Virus record (IMG/VR): IMGVR_UViG_3300042887_001530
Span: 1 to 29,777 of that record
Length of the DNA stretch: 29,777 nucleotides
From: a virus
Strand: one strand, 5' to 3'
Shown: piece by piece, positions 1 to 7,306 of the stretch
Position numbering within the stretch: position 1 is the first letter of the stretch
How the letters are laid out: each line of letters starts with the position of its first letter
The notes under the pieces: model-generated
What the model was told of the DNA's origin: nothing
What the model saw: only the letters and a program-made list of their open reading frames with translations
Database searches by the model: none
Position numbers and translations under genes: made by a program

Positions 1-289
1 GTGTTGCTAGGCTTTCTTCATAACTCTCAACATCAATGTAAATTTGCAGAACATCTGTAGCACTCATGGATGTGGTGTCGTAATCAAGAGTCAGCACATT
101 GTTGACGAAACTTACGGCGCCGGTGGTTGAACTTGCAAAATTGTAAATAATGGTGTTAGCGGTTACATTGGTAATCAAAAGAATATTAGCCAATGTAACT
201 TGCTGAGACAGTCCTGAAAAGGTTACTGTCTTTGCAGTTGGGTCAAAAGTGTAAGTTCCCGATGTATCTTGTCCTAATAATTTCTTCAT
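1..289 (-). CDS. Virion structural protein, N-terminal part (runs off window)
   Basis: The reading frame opens at the ATG at 289 and stays open to base 1, giving 96 codons; the C-terminus lies outside the window. The protein begins MKKLLGQDTSGTYTFDPTAK and is rich in Thr, Val, Asn and Ile with alternating hydrophobic residues, as expected of a beta-rich virion protein. It has no signal peptide or membrane segment. It follows the collagen-like fibre gene by 16 bases and has a TATAAATA late-type promoter and a GGGGA ribosome-binding-like sequence just upstream. Small proteins of this look are common beside tail fibres in marine phage contigs, but that is recollection and not a search result. 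A role in the tail fibre or baseplate is inferred from position. Confidence 0.7.
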   Translation of the reverse strand, partial: MKKLLGQDTSGTYTFDPTAKTVTFSGLSQQVTLANILLITNVTANTIIYNFASSTTGAVSFVNNVLTLDYDTTSMSATDVLQIYIDVESYEESLAT

Positions 290-302
290 TTAATATCCCC
301 TA

Positions 303-310
303 TATTTATA
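303..310 (-). promoter_or_regulatory. T4-type late promoter candidate (TATAAATA)
   Basis: The minus strand reads TATAAATA from 310 to 303, an exact match to the T4 late promoter core recognised by gp55-type sigma. It overlaps the stop codon of the fibre gene and lies 13 bases before the ATG at 289. The expected start near 297 would leave a leader of only about 8 bases and cut into the GGGGA sequence, which is a point against it. Chance matches are also expected in DNA this AT-rich. Support is positional: it falls between two structural genes. Confidence 0.5.
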
Positions 311-2876
311 GTACGGTTGCCATAGCGATTACGAATGCTTCGTTTACTCCTCCACCACCAGAAGAGTCAATTGTAATTGTATTACCGGATGGAACTAGTG
401 TAATATTTGTACCGGCTGCTAGGGTTACACCACCTGAAAGACCATTTATAGTTTTAACAATATTGGTAAGATTGGTTCCTGATCCAGAGAACCCAACAGT
501 AGAGGATACAAGACCTGTGAAGTTTGCAGTTGTTCCCTGTAATGTTCCTGCAAGAGTCACACCACCCGAAGCTGAAATACCAGCACTAAAGGTTTGCAAT
601 GCAATAAAGTTATTTGCAGTTCCCGTGGTTACTCCAGTTACAGGACTCCATTCTAGAATAGAATTATTACCATCATGTGACTTTACTCTAAGAACATCTC
701 CTGTTACGCCACTAGATTGAGGAAACACAAAGTTTCCATCCACATAAACTACTGGATCTCCTTCTGGATTATCAGTTCTTGTCCATCCAAACTCTATTTT
801 ACCTGTATCATTATCACCCGCCGTATCCTCAGTAACACTAATATAAGTATTACGATCAGTGACACCACCACTTCCAATTTTAATCTGTTTTCCGGTTGCG
901 TGAGATATGCGTAGACCCGCTGATCCACTTGCGGTAACAACTTGAGTTGAACCTCCATGACCAGTCCACTTCATGTCAATGTTATTATTAAATTCTACTT
1001 TGTTTGAGAATGTTGCTCCGCCACCAACAAACAAATTTGCGTTTTCTATTTGTACTATATTTGCACTATCATCAATAGTAAGTTTAGAACCGTTGCCCTC
1101 AAGATTAATATCGCCAAATGTAATAAGTGCAGAATCTGCCTTGAATTCAACTCCTTGAGTAAATCCCGAAATAGTTACATTACCTGTGAATGTTACACCA
1201 CCAGATGCAGAAATTCCTGTTGTGAAAGATTGAAGGGCAACAAAGGTATTTGCGGTTCCTGTTGTTACACCGCTAACTGCTCCAGTAAGTCCGTTAAAAG
1301 ATGATACAACATTTTTAGTAAGTGCTACTGTGCCGGTATCTGTCGGAAATGTTATTGTAGTATTAGATCCACCATCAAGACCAGCAGACCATCGCTGACT
1401 TGCAACATCTATGCCAGTATCAAAATTAATTGTTATTCCACTTCCACCATATTCAGCCAAGTAACTACTGCTAAATGGTCCAGAACCTTGTATTGATTGG
1501 GTTTGATTGAAAGTGTTTGCTGCATTTGTTCTTGCAACATTTGTAATAGCTCCAGTGCTACCGTCAATACTCAGTACCCCAGTATTCGAAACAGTCAGAG
1601 TGTTTCCAGAAACTGATAGACCGATTCCAGAACCGTTGGTTATGCCGACAGCACCAGTAAGACCATTTATTCTGCTGACTCCAACAATTGCTCCAGTAGA
1701 ACCATTAAAACTTTGAACACCAGTATTAGTAATAGTGACAGAACCAGTAGCACCCGACACAGATATGCCTGTTCCGCCCACAGCAGCCGACACGCCTTGA
1801 ATTGCGCCTGTGCGTCCATTGATAGAAGTTACTGCACCACTTAAAATTTCACTAATTGCAAGATCGGAATCAATTTGCAAATTACTATCAAGTATCAGTT
1901 TTTTACCAATTATGGAACTCGTATCAGTATATTCAATTTCGGGTATTTGTACATTCGATGTGATAACATCATTTACCGTAGCAGTATACATGGTTGCGGT
2001 TGAACCAAAAGTTTGCAACAGTAATATATCACTCGGAGCAACTGTAGCAATAGAGGGGAAAGTTAGTCCACCCCTTCTGAAATTTACAGAAAAGGAAATT
2101 CCATTGCTACTCACCGAGTGTGTAATTCCTCTGCCACCTATGAATGTAACCGCACCCGTCAACCCGTTAGCCGAAGACACACCCTGTACTGCACCTGTAA
2201 GTTCGTTGAATGAATAAACACCAGTATTTGAAACAGTCAGAGTCTTTCCAGAAACAGACACACCAATTCCAGAGTCGTTGATAATGTCAACAGCACCAGT
2301 AAGACCACGAATTGAAATTACATAATCACCTACTGGACCAGTTGCTCCAGTATTACCAGTATTACCAGTATTACCCTGAATTCCCTGAATACCTTGAATA
2401 CCTTGAATACCTTGGATTCCTTGAGGACCGGTTTCTCCAGTATTACCAGTATTACCTTGAATACCTTGAATACCTTGGATTCCTTGAGGACCGGTTTCTC
2501 CAGTATTACCAGTATTACCTTGAATACCTTGAATACCTTGGATTCCTTGAGGACCAGTTTCTCCAGTATTACCAGTATTACCTTGAATACCTTGGATTCC
2601 CTGAATACCTTGAATACCTTGGATACCTTGAGAACCAGTTTCTCCAGTATTACCCTGAATACCCTGAATACCTTGGATTCCTTGAGGACCAGTTTCTCCA
2701 GTAGCACCAGTTGTACCTTTTGGTCCCGGAACAGATGGTCCTAATGGGGTGGTAGCAAGAACTGTCGTTTTTTCCGTTGTTGCAATTAAATTAGTTGGAT
2801 TTGCATACGAAGTTACAGTTATATCAGCAGACTGAACTGAATTTACTATAATATTATTGACAGTTGGGTCTGACAT
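306..2876 (-). CDS. Collagen-like tail fibre protein
   Basis: An 856-residue virion fibre protein, probably trimeric and used for host recognition. Residues 1-50 form a short N-terminal part that may attach to the virion. Residues 51-183 are an uninterrupted Gly-X-Y collagen-like tract of 44 triplets, mainly GIQ, GNT, GET and GPQ. Residues 184-840 are beta-rich repeats carrying motifs such as GLTGAV, GSTGAI, VSGNTLTVSNTGV and TGISASGGV. The end is a Gly-rich SGGGG stretch followed by VNEAFVIAMATVL. No intramolecular chaperone or enzymatic domain is recognisable. It starts 3 bases after the upstream structural gene, so both probably come from the late promoter at 3331-3338. Fibre identity is from architecture and context; the receptor is unknown. 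Confidence 0.85.
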   Translation of the reverse strand: MSDPTVNNIIVNSVQSADITVTSYANPTNLIATTEKTTVLATTPLGPSVPGPKGTTGATGETGPQGIQGIQGIQGNTGETGSQGIQGIQGIQGIQGIQGNTGNTGETGPQGIQGIQGIQGNTGNTGETGPQGIQGIQGIQGNTGNTGETGPQGIQGIQGIQGIQGIQGNTGNTGNTGATGPVGDYVISIRGLTGAVDIINDSGIGVSVSGKTLTVSNTGVYSFNELTGAVQGVSSANGLTGAVTFIGGRGITHSVSSNGISFSVNFRRGGLTFPSIATVAPSDILLLQTFGSTATMYTATVNDVITSNVQIPEIEYTDTSSIIGKKLILDSNLQIDSDLAISEILSGAVTSINGRTGAIQGVSAAVGGTGISVSGATGSVTITNTGVQSFNGSTGAIVGVSRINGLTGAVGITNGSGIGLSVSGNTLTVSNTGVLSIDGSTGAITNVARTNAANTFNQTQSIQGSGPFSSSYLAEYGGSGITINFDTGIDVASQRWSAGLDGGSNTTITFPTDTGTVALTKNVVSSFNGLTGAVSGVTTGTANTFVALQSFTTGISASGGVTFTGNVTISGFTQGVEFKADSALITFGDINLEGNGSKLTIDDSANIVQIENANLFVGGGATFSNKVEFNNNIDMKWTGHGGSTQVVTASGSAGLRISHATGKQIKIGSGGVTDRNTYISVTEDTAGDNDTGKIEFGWTRTDNPEGDPVVYVDGNFVFPQSSGVTGDVLRVKSHDGNNSILEWSPVTGVTTGTANNFIALQTFSAGISASGGVTLAGTLQGTTANFTGLVSSTVGFSGSGTNLTNIVKTINGLSGGVTLAAGTNITLVPSGNTITIDSSGGGGVNEAFVIAMATVL
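2328..2726 (-). repeat. Collagen-like tandem repeat tract in fibre gene
   Basis: This tract encodes 44 consecutive Gly-X-Y triplets. At the DNA level it consists of degenerate 9-base units arranged in higher-order units of about 63 bases (21 codons, GETGPQ + GIQ runs + GNTGNT). The 63-base period is clearest between about 2415 and 2570, where copies are almost identical. GIQ runs vary in length from unit to unit (three to five triplets), which fits slippage or unequal recombination changing the stalk length. Confidence 0.9.
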
Positions 2877-2879
2877 TTG

Positions 2880-3311
2880 TTATCTTGTAATTTCTCTAGA
2901 TACCTCAAATGTCCCTTCCACTAATCTATATGTTTCACCTACACTATTTGTGATTTCAAAATCATAAAAGTGTTTTCCTGCTGGAACATTTTTCATGGTA
3001 GTTCTATCTATTTTAAATAATATACCACCAGTATACCCAGAAGATCCAGAAGTTGATGTGTTAAAACTAATACCACCAATTCCTGCAACTCCATCAATAC
3101 CTACAGTAAATTCGCCAGTTGTTCCACCACCAGTGACCCCAACATCTGTTAAAAACAAAACAACTTTAGGATCTTTTTCGGATCTTCTTGCTTGAAGAGC
3201 TCCAGTAAAGTTTGATAAATTTATACCAGTACCACCCTTGTACTTATAATCTAAATGCAATTTAAAGGTAGAACCCTGTTCTGCGTATATGTCGTATCTG
3301 GATGCTGGCAT
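2880..3311 (-). CDS. Small structural protein (baseplate or fibre-associated)
   Basis: A 143-residue protein with no membrane segment. It starts MPASRYDIYAEQGSTFKLHL and is rich in Gly, Thr and Ser with beta-strand-like patterns, ending in a fold with FYDFEITNS and EGTFEVSREITR. The look recalls phage baseplate or receptor-binding upstream proteins (BppU-like N-terminal folds), but I see no decisive motif. It sits directly before the collagen-like fibre gene with 3 bases between them. It has a strong ribosome binding site (AAAGGAAG) and a late promoter 19 bases upstream of its ATG. Its job is most likely to connect or assemble the fibre; this is inference from position and composition. Confidence 0.7.
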   Translation of the reverse strand: MPASRYDIYAEQGSTFKLHLDYKYKGGTGINLSNFTGALQARRSEKDPKVVLFLTDVGVTGGGTTGEFTVGIDGVAGIGGISFNTSTSGSSGYTGGILFKIDRTTMKNVPAGKHFYDFEITNSVGETYRLVEGTFEVSREITR

Positions 3312-3323
3312 TTATATCTTCCT

Positions 3324-4535
3324 TTATGTATATTTATATTTCTTTTTCTTCTTGAATGTTTTCTTCTTTGACACAGGAGATGGGGTTGGTTCTTCTTTAG
3401 GCAATTTTACCAATCCCTGTTCTACTAATCTATCCAATGCTTTTTGATATTCTTCCATGTTCTTTTGAACACGGGGAAGTTCGTCTGGTGGGACATTTCC
3501 TTCCTTTAGCATTTTTTCTGTTGCTAAATACCCAATTGTTGGGTGTCCTGCATAGAAAGCAGTAGATGAAACCTCATCCAAAATACCAAACTTATAAACA
3601 ATGTCCGCAACGAATAGAATATCATTCTTCGGGAAAGGAATATCCATTGCTGCTTTAGCATACAGGTATGCCAAAACCGGCATATTAAACTTTTGACGGT
3701 ATATTTGAGCAATATGGAATAGTGGTTCTGCTCTTGTTGGACGGAAATTATATGCGTCCAAGAAGGTCTGTTGAACCTCAGGCCATGGTTTATTCTGAAG
3801 AGCCTTTGCGATTGCTACTCTATAGATTGAATAGTAAACCTCTTCTGGCCACCCACCCATTTCTGCTCTTTTGATATAAGCAACTTCTGCTTTATCATAT
3901 TGCTGTGAATCAAAATAACTTTGTGCCAGATAGAATTGATATCTTGCATTATCTGGTTCATCGATAAGTGCTTTTTCTAAAACCTCGGCATCTCTGCTGT
4001 ATTTTTCAATTGGAGTAATATCTTGATTTCTTGCACCCATTGTTCTAGCAACTACTCTATAGTTACCTTCTAATTTAGATATTACTGGATTTTGTTTCTC
4101 ACATGCGGCATATTCATGCAACACACCAACATATCTCCACTTTGCATCAAGACGGAATATCTGATTTCTCCACCAAGAGAATTCAGGACGACCCATTCTT
4201 ACAGCATAAGAATCAGCATCCATGACATCAGGAATTGGTAATGTTCCTTCTAAGTAGTCATCAGCATCTATGACAAATGCATAGTCTGCTTTACCTTCGC
4301 ATAGTTGGAATGCCTCAGTTCTATTATGACCGAATCCCTTCCATTCGCGTTCATGAAGTTCTCCGGGTATTCCTTTTTCTTGAAAGAACTTCTTGATTAT
4401 ATCTTGGGTTCCGTCAGTAGAACCAGTATCGCATATTACCCAATAATCAAGAATATTGTAAATGGAATTTAAACATTCCAAAATAATATGTGACTCATTC
4501 TTAACGATCATGCATAGTGTAAGTTTTGGTTTCAT
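3324..4535 (-). CDS. GT2-family glycosyltransferase with TPR-like C-terminal half
   Basis: A 403-residue predicted cytoplasmic glycosyltransferase. The GT-A domain has VKNE at residues 11-14, DTGSTDGT at 36-43 and a metal-binding DADD at 90-93. This is the SPBc2-like GT2 arrangement often found in marine phages and bacteria. Residues about 190-340 are helical with TPR-like repeats (for example ARYQFYLAQSYFDSQQYDKAE) that may bind the acceptor protein. The last 20 residues are strongly basic, with runs of lysine. Its ATG overlaps the stop of the epimerase gene as ATGA, so it belongs to the sugar operon. It is also the gene nearest the fibre genes, which makes fibre glycosylation an attractive but unproven role. 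Donor and acceptor are unknown. Confidence 0.85.
   Translation of the reverse strand: MKPKLTLCMIVKNESHIILECLNSIYNILDYWVICDTGSTDGTQDIIKKFFQEKGIPGELHEREWKGFGHNRTEAFQLCEGKADYAFVIDADDYLEGTLPIPDVMDADSYAVRMGRPEFSWWRNQIFRLDAKWRYVGVLHEYAACEKQNPVISKLEGNYRVVARTMGARNQDITPIEKYSRDAEVLEKALIDEPDNARYQFYLAQSYFDSQQYDKAEVAYIKRAEMGGWPEEVYYSIYRVAIAKALQNKPWPEVQQTFLDAYNFRPTRAEPLFHIAQIYRQKFNMPVLAYLYAKAAMDIPFPKNDILFVADIVYKFGILDEVSSTAFYAGHPTIGYLATEKMLKEGNVPPDELPRVQKNMEEYQKALDRLVEQGLVKLPKEEPTPSPVSKKKTFKKKKKYKYT
3331..3338 (-). promoter_or_regulatory. T4-type late promoter (TATAAATA) before structural genes
   Basis: The minus strand reads TATAAATA from 3338 to 3331. Transcription would start near 3325, giving a 14-base leader that contains the AAGGAAG ribosome binding site and then the ATG at 3311. 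The promoter is embedded in the last codons (Lys-Tyr-Lys-Tyr-Thr-stop) of the upstream glycosyltransferase gene. It marks the boundary between the sugar block and the structural genes. Confidence 0.7.
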
Positions 4536-5539
4536 AAATTTCTATCTCTCATATCCAAATCGGCAGTGCTCATTGCATATTGTGAATCGACCTGAGACTT
4601 TATCCAAGAATAAGTCTTGATTATTCCCTCTCGTAACGATTGAGTGGGTTCCCAACCAACATTTTCACGATATAGTTTATTATCGGAATTTCTACCACGA
4701 ACTCCTACGGGTCCTGGTATGTTATTTATACTGAGATTCTTACCGGAAATATCGATGACCATTTGTGCCAAATCGTTAATTTTAATCATCTCCTCAGAAC
4801 CAATATTCACAGGACCAATGAAATCAGATTGCATCAAACGACAAGTTGCTTCAACACACTCATCGATGTATAGGAAAGAACGGGTTTGTTGACCATCTCC
4901 CCATACATCAATATGAGTATTGTTTGATGCTTCTGCTACCTTTCTGCATAGAGCAGCAGGTGCTTTTTCCTTACCATTACACCATGTTCCCTCTGGTCCA
5001 AAAATATTGTGATAACGAGCAACACGAACATTTAGTCCATGATTTCTTGCAAATGCAAGGAACAAACGCTCGCTGAACAGTTTTTCCCAACCATATTCGC
5101 TATCAGGTGCGGCAGGATACGCTGAATCTTCCGAGCATTTCGGATTGTCCGGGTCTTCTTGATTGTATGCAGGATACATACATGCCGAAGAGGAATAAAA
5201 CACCTTACCGACCTTAGTAGTCAGACAACGCTCAACCACATTTAAATTAATTAATGCGGAATTATGCATGATGTTTGCGTCATTCTCACCTGTAAAAATA
5301 TATCCCGCGCCGCCCATATCAGCAGCAAGTTGATATACTTCATCAAATTTAGTATTAAATGCGTTATCACATACTAATTGATTACGCAAGTCGCCAACAA
5401 TAAAATCGTCAGCAGGAGATGGAGCAAATTCAGGTCGCTTCAAATCGACAACACGAACCCAATGTCCTTCTTTTTTAAATTTCTTTACAAGATGTGAACC
5501 GATAAAACCACCGCCGCCAAGTACTAGTATTTTTTTCAT
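4532..5539 (-). CDS. GDP-mannose 3,5-epimerase-like NAD-dependent epimerase
   Basis: A 335-residue extended short-chain dehydrogenase/reductase. The NAD site GGGGFIGS is at residues 8-15. The active region reads SSSACMYP with Cys120, then Tyr149 and Lys153 (YGWEK), then Lys192 in EKAPAALCRK. Arabidopsis GDP-mannose 3,5-epimerase uses Cys145, Tyr174, Lys178 and Lys217, so the spacings of +29, +33 and +72 are identical. WGDGQQTRSF, IDECVE and GVRGRNSDN also recall that family. The family converts GDP-D-mannose to GDP-L-galactose or GDP-L-gulose. In a block with heptose-type genes, a GDP-heptose substrate is an alternative. The start has three bases between it and the cupin stop. Family assignment is strong; the substrate is inferred. 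Confidence 0.88.
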   Translation of the reverse strand: MKKILVLGGGGFIGSHLVKKFKKEGHWVRVVDLKRPEFAPSPADDFIVGDLRNQLVCDNAFNTKFDEVYQLAADMGGAGYIFTGENDANIMHNSALINLNVVERCLTTKVGKVFYSSSACMYPAYNQEDPDNPKCSEDSAYPAAPDSEYGWEKLFSERLFLAFARNHGLNVRVARYHNIFGPEGTWCNGKEKAPAALCRKVAEASNNTHIDVWGDGQQTRSFLYIDECVEATCRLMQSDFIGPVNIGSEEMIKINDLAQMVIDISGKNLSINNIPGPVGVRGRNSDNKLYRENVGWEPTQSLREGIIKTYSWIKSQVDSQYAMSTADLDMRDRNL

Positions 5540-5542
5540 AAT

Positions 5543-5902
5543 TTAATCACCTTTTATTAATCTATAACTATCGCTATCAAAATGCTCAGTAGAAAATTCA
5601 AACAATTCCGTATTCTCAAGTGCAATCATTCTATGTCTCAATCCACGATATATGTGAAAACTGTCTCCTTTATTTAGTATAATTTCAGAAGCAGTTTCCA
5701 AGTCATCATTGTCCGAATATTTTAAAATTATACTTCCACTTTGCACATAAAAAGTTTCATCTTTCAGAATATGATAATGCCAAGACACTTTTTTGTCTTT
5801 TTCGATATATAGAAGTTTTCCGCAATATTCGGATTTATTTACAATCCACTTTTCATATCCCCATCCTTTGGGGTGTATTTCATTTAAAGAAGTCATTTGC
5901 AT
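5543..5902 (-). CDS. Cupin-domain protein (sugar isomerase/epimerase type)
   Basis: A 119-residue single-domain cupin. Motif 1 is complete: His42, His44, Glu49 and Gly56 in the HxH(x4)E(x6)G pattern. Motif 2 follows with GD at 79-80 and His90, so a metal site with three His and one Glu is expected. Small cupins next to nucleotide-sugar genes are often phosphomannose-isomerase-like or sugar-epimerase-like. The neighbours (HAD phosphatase upstream, GDP-mannose epimerase downstream) suggest a step in making the same sugar. The ATG at 5902 has AAAGGA a few bases upstream; a second ATG two codons later is possible. The start overlaps the end of the phosphatase gene by 23 bases. The exact reaction cannot be read from the sequence. 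Confidence 0.75.
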   Translation of the reverse strand: MQMTSLNEIHPKGWGYEKWIVNKSEYCGKLLYIEKDKKVSWHYHILKDETFYVQSGSIILKYSDNDDLETASEIILNKGDSFHIYRGLRHRMIALENTELFEFSTEHFDSDSYRLIKGD

Positions 5903-6197
5903 TCATTCCTTTGTCGTCAATATAAAAATCACCAGAGGGTTTACCTAAAATTAATTGGTGATATTTTACACCCCATTTATTAATTTGGTCAAGTGTAAAA
6001 TTATAAAATTGTTCATATGCTTTTGTACGATCTCCCTCGTTCCTATTCATACCTCTAGCAGTGAATAAAACTATAATATGACCCGCATCATATAATTCAT
6101 TTATTTTTTGAATCCTATCCATATAGGGTGTTGCAAAATGGTAATTACCATTTTCTATAGTACAAATAGTTCCGTCAATATCAATCACATACTTCAA
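5880..6197 (-). CDS. HAD-family phosphatase, minimal, TTG start
   Basis: A 105-residue cap-less HAD phosphatase with all four motifs: DIDGT (Asp6 nucleophile, Asp8), Thr46 in FTARG, Lys86 and Asp94-Asp95. The only suitable start is a TTG, supported by an AAGGGAG ribosome binding site six bases upstream. No in-frame ATG precedes the first catalytic motif. It overlaps the end of the sugar kinase gene by 17 bases. Next to an HldE-like kinase and nucleotidyltransferase, it is placed where GmhB works in heptose synthesis (heptose 1,7-bisphosphate to heptose 1-phosphate). It is much shorter than GmhB and resembles the small phosphatases of capsule and LPS loci, so that substrate is inference only. 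Confidence 0.8.
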   Translation of the reverse strand: MKYVIDIDGTICTIENGNYHFATPYMDRIQKINELYDAGHIIVLFTARGMNRNEGDRTKAYEQFYNFTLDQINKWGVKYHQLILGKPSGDFYIDDKGMNANDFFK

Positions 6198-6987
6198 GGA
6201 TGTCTCCCTTTGTTAATGTGTATATACCAAGATGTTCGGTTGATCTTGAAGCTAAAATTACTGACTTTCTAATAGATTCTTCCATATTATTTGTCATATA
6301 ATAAAGAACAGAAAGCGCAGAAAGAAAAACATCACCAGCACCAGTAACATCAAACATTTCAACACTTGGGGCAGGAAAATTTTTACTATTCCATGTTGCA
6401 CCATTTTTACCTTTGGTGACAATTAAATTGATATTTTTAGGAACTTCTTTTAGTAAAGAAAATTCATTATCATTACATTTTAATATGCAATTTTTGAAAT
6501 TTGAAAAACAATTTATTGATGTCTTTTTTGTGTCAACAAAGACAGGACATGTTATTTGCTTTGATATCTTTTTAATGAATTTTTCTGTTAATAGTCCCCG
6601 ATTATAATCAGATATTACAACAAAATCATAATTATCATTTACGAGAGAGATCAAAGGATTGATGGTATTTGTTATGTCTTCACGAAGCAGTTGTTGCTTT
6701 GATTTAAGATCTACAAATCTTCGTTTGATTAGTAAAGCAGAAACATTAGTTAAAAATTCAACTTTACAACCGAAAGATTCTAAATTATTCTTTACATTAT
6801 TAGCCATTCCAAATTTAGTTTCACAAGACTGTAAATCAAAAACTGGAACAGGTGCTTCTGGACTTATTCGGTTGACATGTCCAAAGTGATATTCATCTCT
6901 ACACGTTTCCCCCAATAACAATACTTTCAATGGTTTTTGAAGTAGAGTATTCAGGGATTCTTTCGAAAAATTTGACTTCTTTTGCAT
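6181..6987 (-). CDS. PfkB-family kinase, HldE kinase-domain-like
   Basis: A 268-residue ribokinase-fold sugar kinase resembling the N-terminal domain of HldE/RfaE. Key features are GETCRDEY at residues 26-33, ISPEAPVPVF at 41-50 (a hallmark of HldE-type kinases), DYNRG at 127-131 and DVTGAGD at 213-219 with the catalytic Asp219. HldE kinase phosphorylates heptose 7-phosphate at C1. A TTG lies further upstream, but the ATG at 6987 is preferred. Even so, this start lies 89 bases inside the preceding nucleotidyltransferase gene in another frame. No alternative Met exists before the conserved KVLLLGE strand, so the long overlap appears real. Family is firm; the heptose substrate is inferred. Confidence 0.85.
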   Translation of the reverse strand: MQKKSNFSKESLNTLLQKPLKVLLLGETCRDEYHFGHVNRISPEAPVPVFDLQSCETKFGMANNVKNNLESFGCKVEFLTNVSALLIKRRFVDLKSKQQLLREDITNTINPLISLVNDNYDFVVISDYNRGLLTEKFIKKISKQITCPVFVDTKKTSINCFSNFKNCILKCNDNEFSLLKEVPKNINLIVTKGKNGATWNSKNFPAPSVEMFDVTGAGDVFLSALSVLYYMTNNMEESIRKSVILASRSTEHLGIYTLTKGDILEVCD

Positions 6988-7306
6988 GTTCACTACCAAT
7001 CACGGGTTTCCCTATCCAATCTGAACCGACAATCATTATATCTGGTTCAAATTTTTTTACAAGGGATTTTAATTGATTATCATTCTCAAAAACATAAACT
7101 GCATCAACATAACGAAGTGCAAGTAACATTTCCTTACGAACTTCACTAGTATTTATGGGTCGCAAATCACCTTTTTTCTCTTTGACTCGTTCGTCTGAAT
7201 CAATACCAACAACTACTTTGTCACCCAGTGATTTTGCATATTTCAACATTTCTATATGACCGGGATGTAATATATCAAAACAACCATTAGTAAATACTAT
7301 TTTCAT
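6899..7306 (-). CDS. Sugar-phosphate nucleotidyltransferase, HldE C-domain-like
   Basis: A 135-residue cytidylyltransferase-fold protein. NGCFD at residues 7-11 and HPGH at 14-17 form the nucleotide-binding signature, followed by a GDLRP segment and STSKTIESI near the C-terminus. The arrangement matches the C-terminal domain of HldE/RfaE, which activates heptose 1-phosphate with ATP, more than glycerol-3-phosphate cytidylyltransferase. In HldE the kinase comes first in one polypeptide. Here the two halves are separate genes in reversed order, with an 89-base overlap. The ATG overlaps the upstream stop as ATGA. The product could be ADP-, GDP- or CDP-activated; nucleotide choice cannot be told from motifs alone. 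Confidence 0.85.
   Translation of the reverse strand: MKIVFTNGCFDILHPGHIEMLKYAKSLGDKVVVGIDSDERVKEKKGDLRPINTSEVRKEMLLALRYVDAVYVFENDNQLKSLVKKFEPDIMIVGSDWIGKPVIGSEHAKEVKFFERIPEYSTSKTIESIVIGGNV

Noticed and set aside
232-914. Plus-strand open frames over the end of the fibre gene
   Set aside because: They are rich in Pro and Thr only because they are the reverse complement of Gly/Thr-rich fibre codons; no ribosome binding site or family motif supports them.
2312-2744. Periodic short repeats that could be taken for a CRISPR array or non-coding repeat, and open frames on both strands over them
   Set aside because: The repeats are in phase with Gly-X-Y codons of the fibre gene and have no unique spacers of constant length. 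The other frames are open only because the repeat unit lacks stops.
4733-4740. TATAAATA on the minus strand inside the GDP-mannose epimerase-like gene
   Set aside because: It is about 200 bases before the next gene start and inside conserved coding sequence. A few chance matches are expected in DNA this AT-rich.
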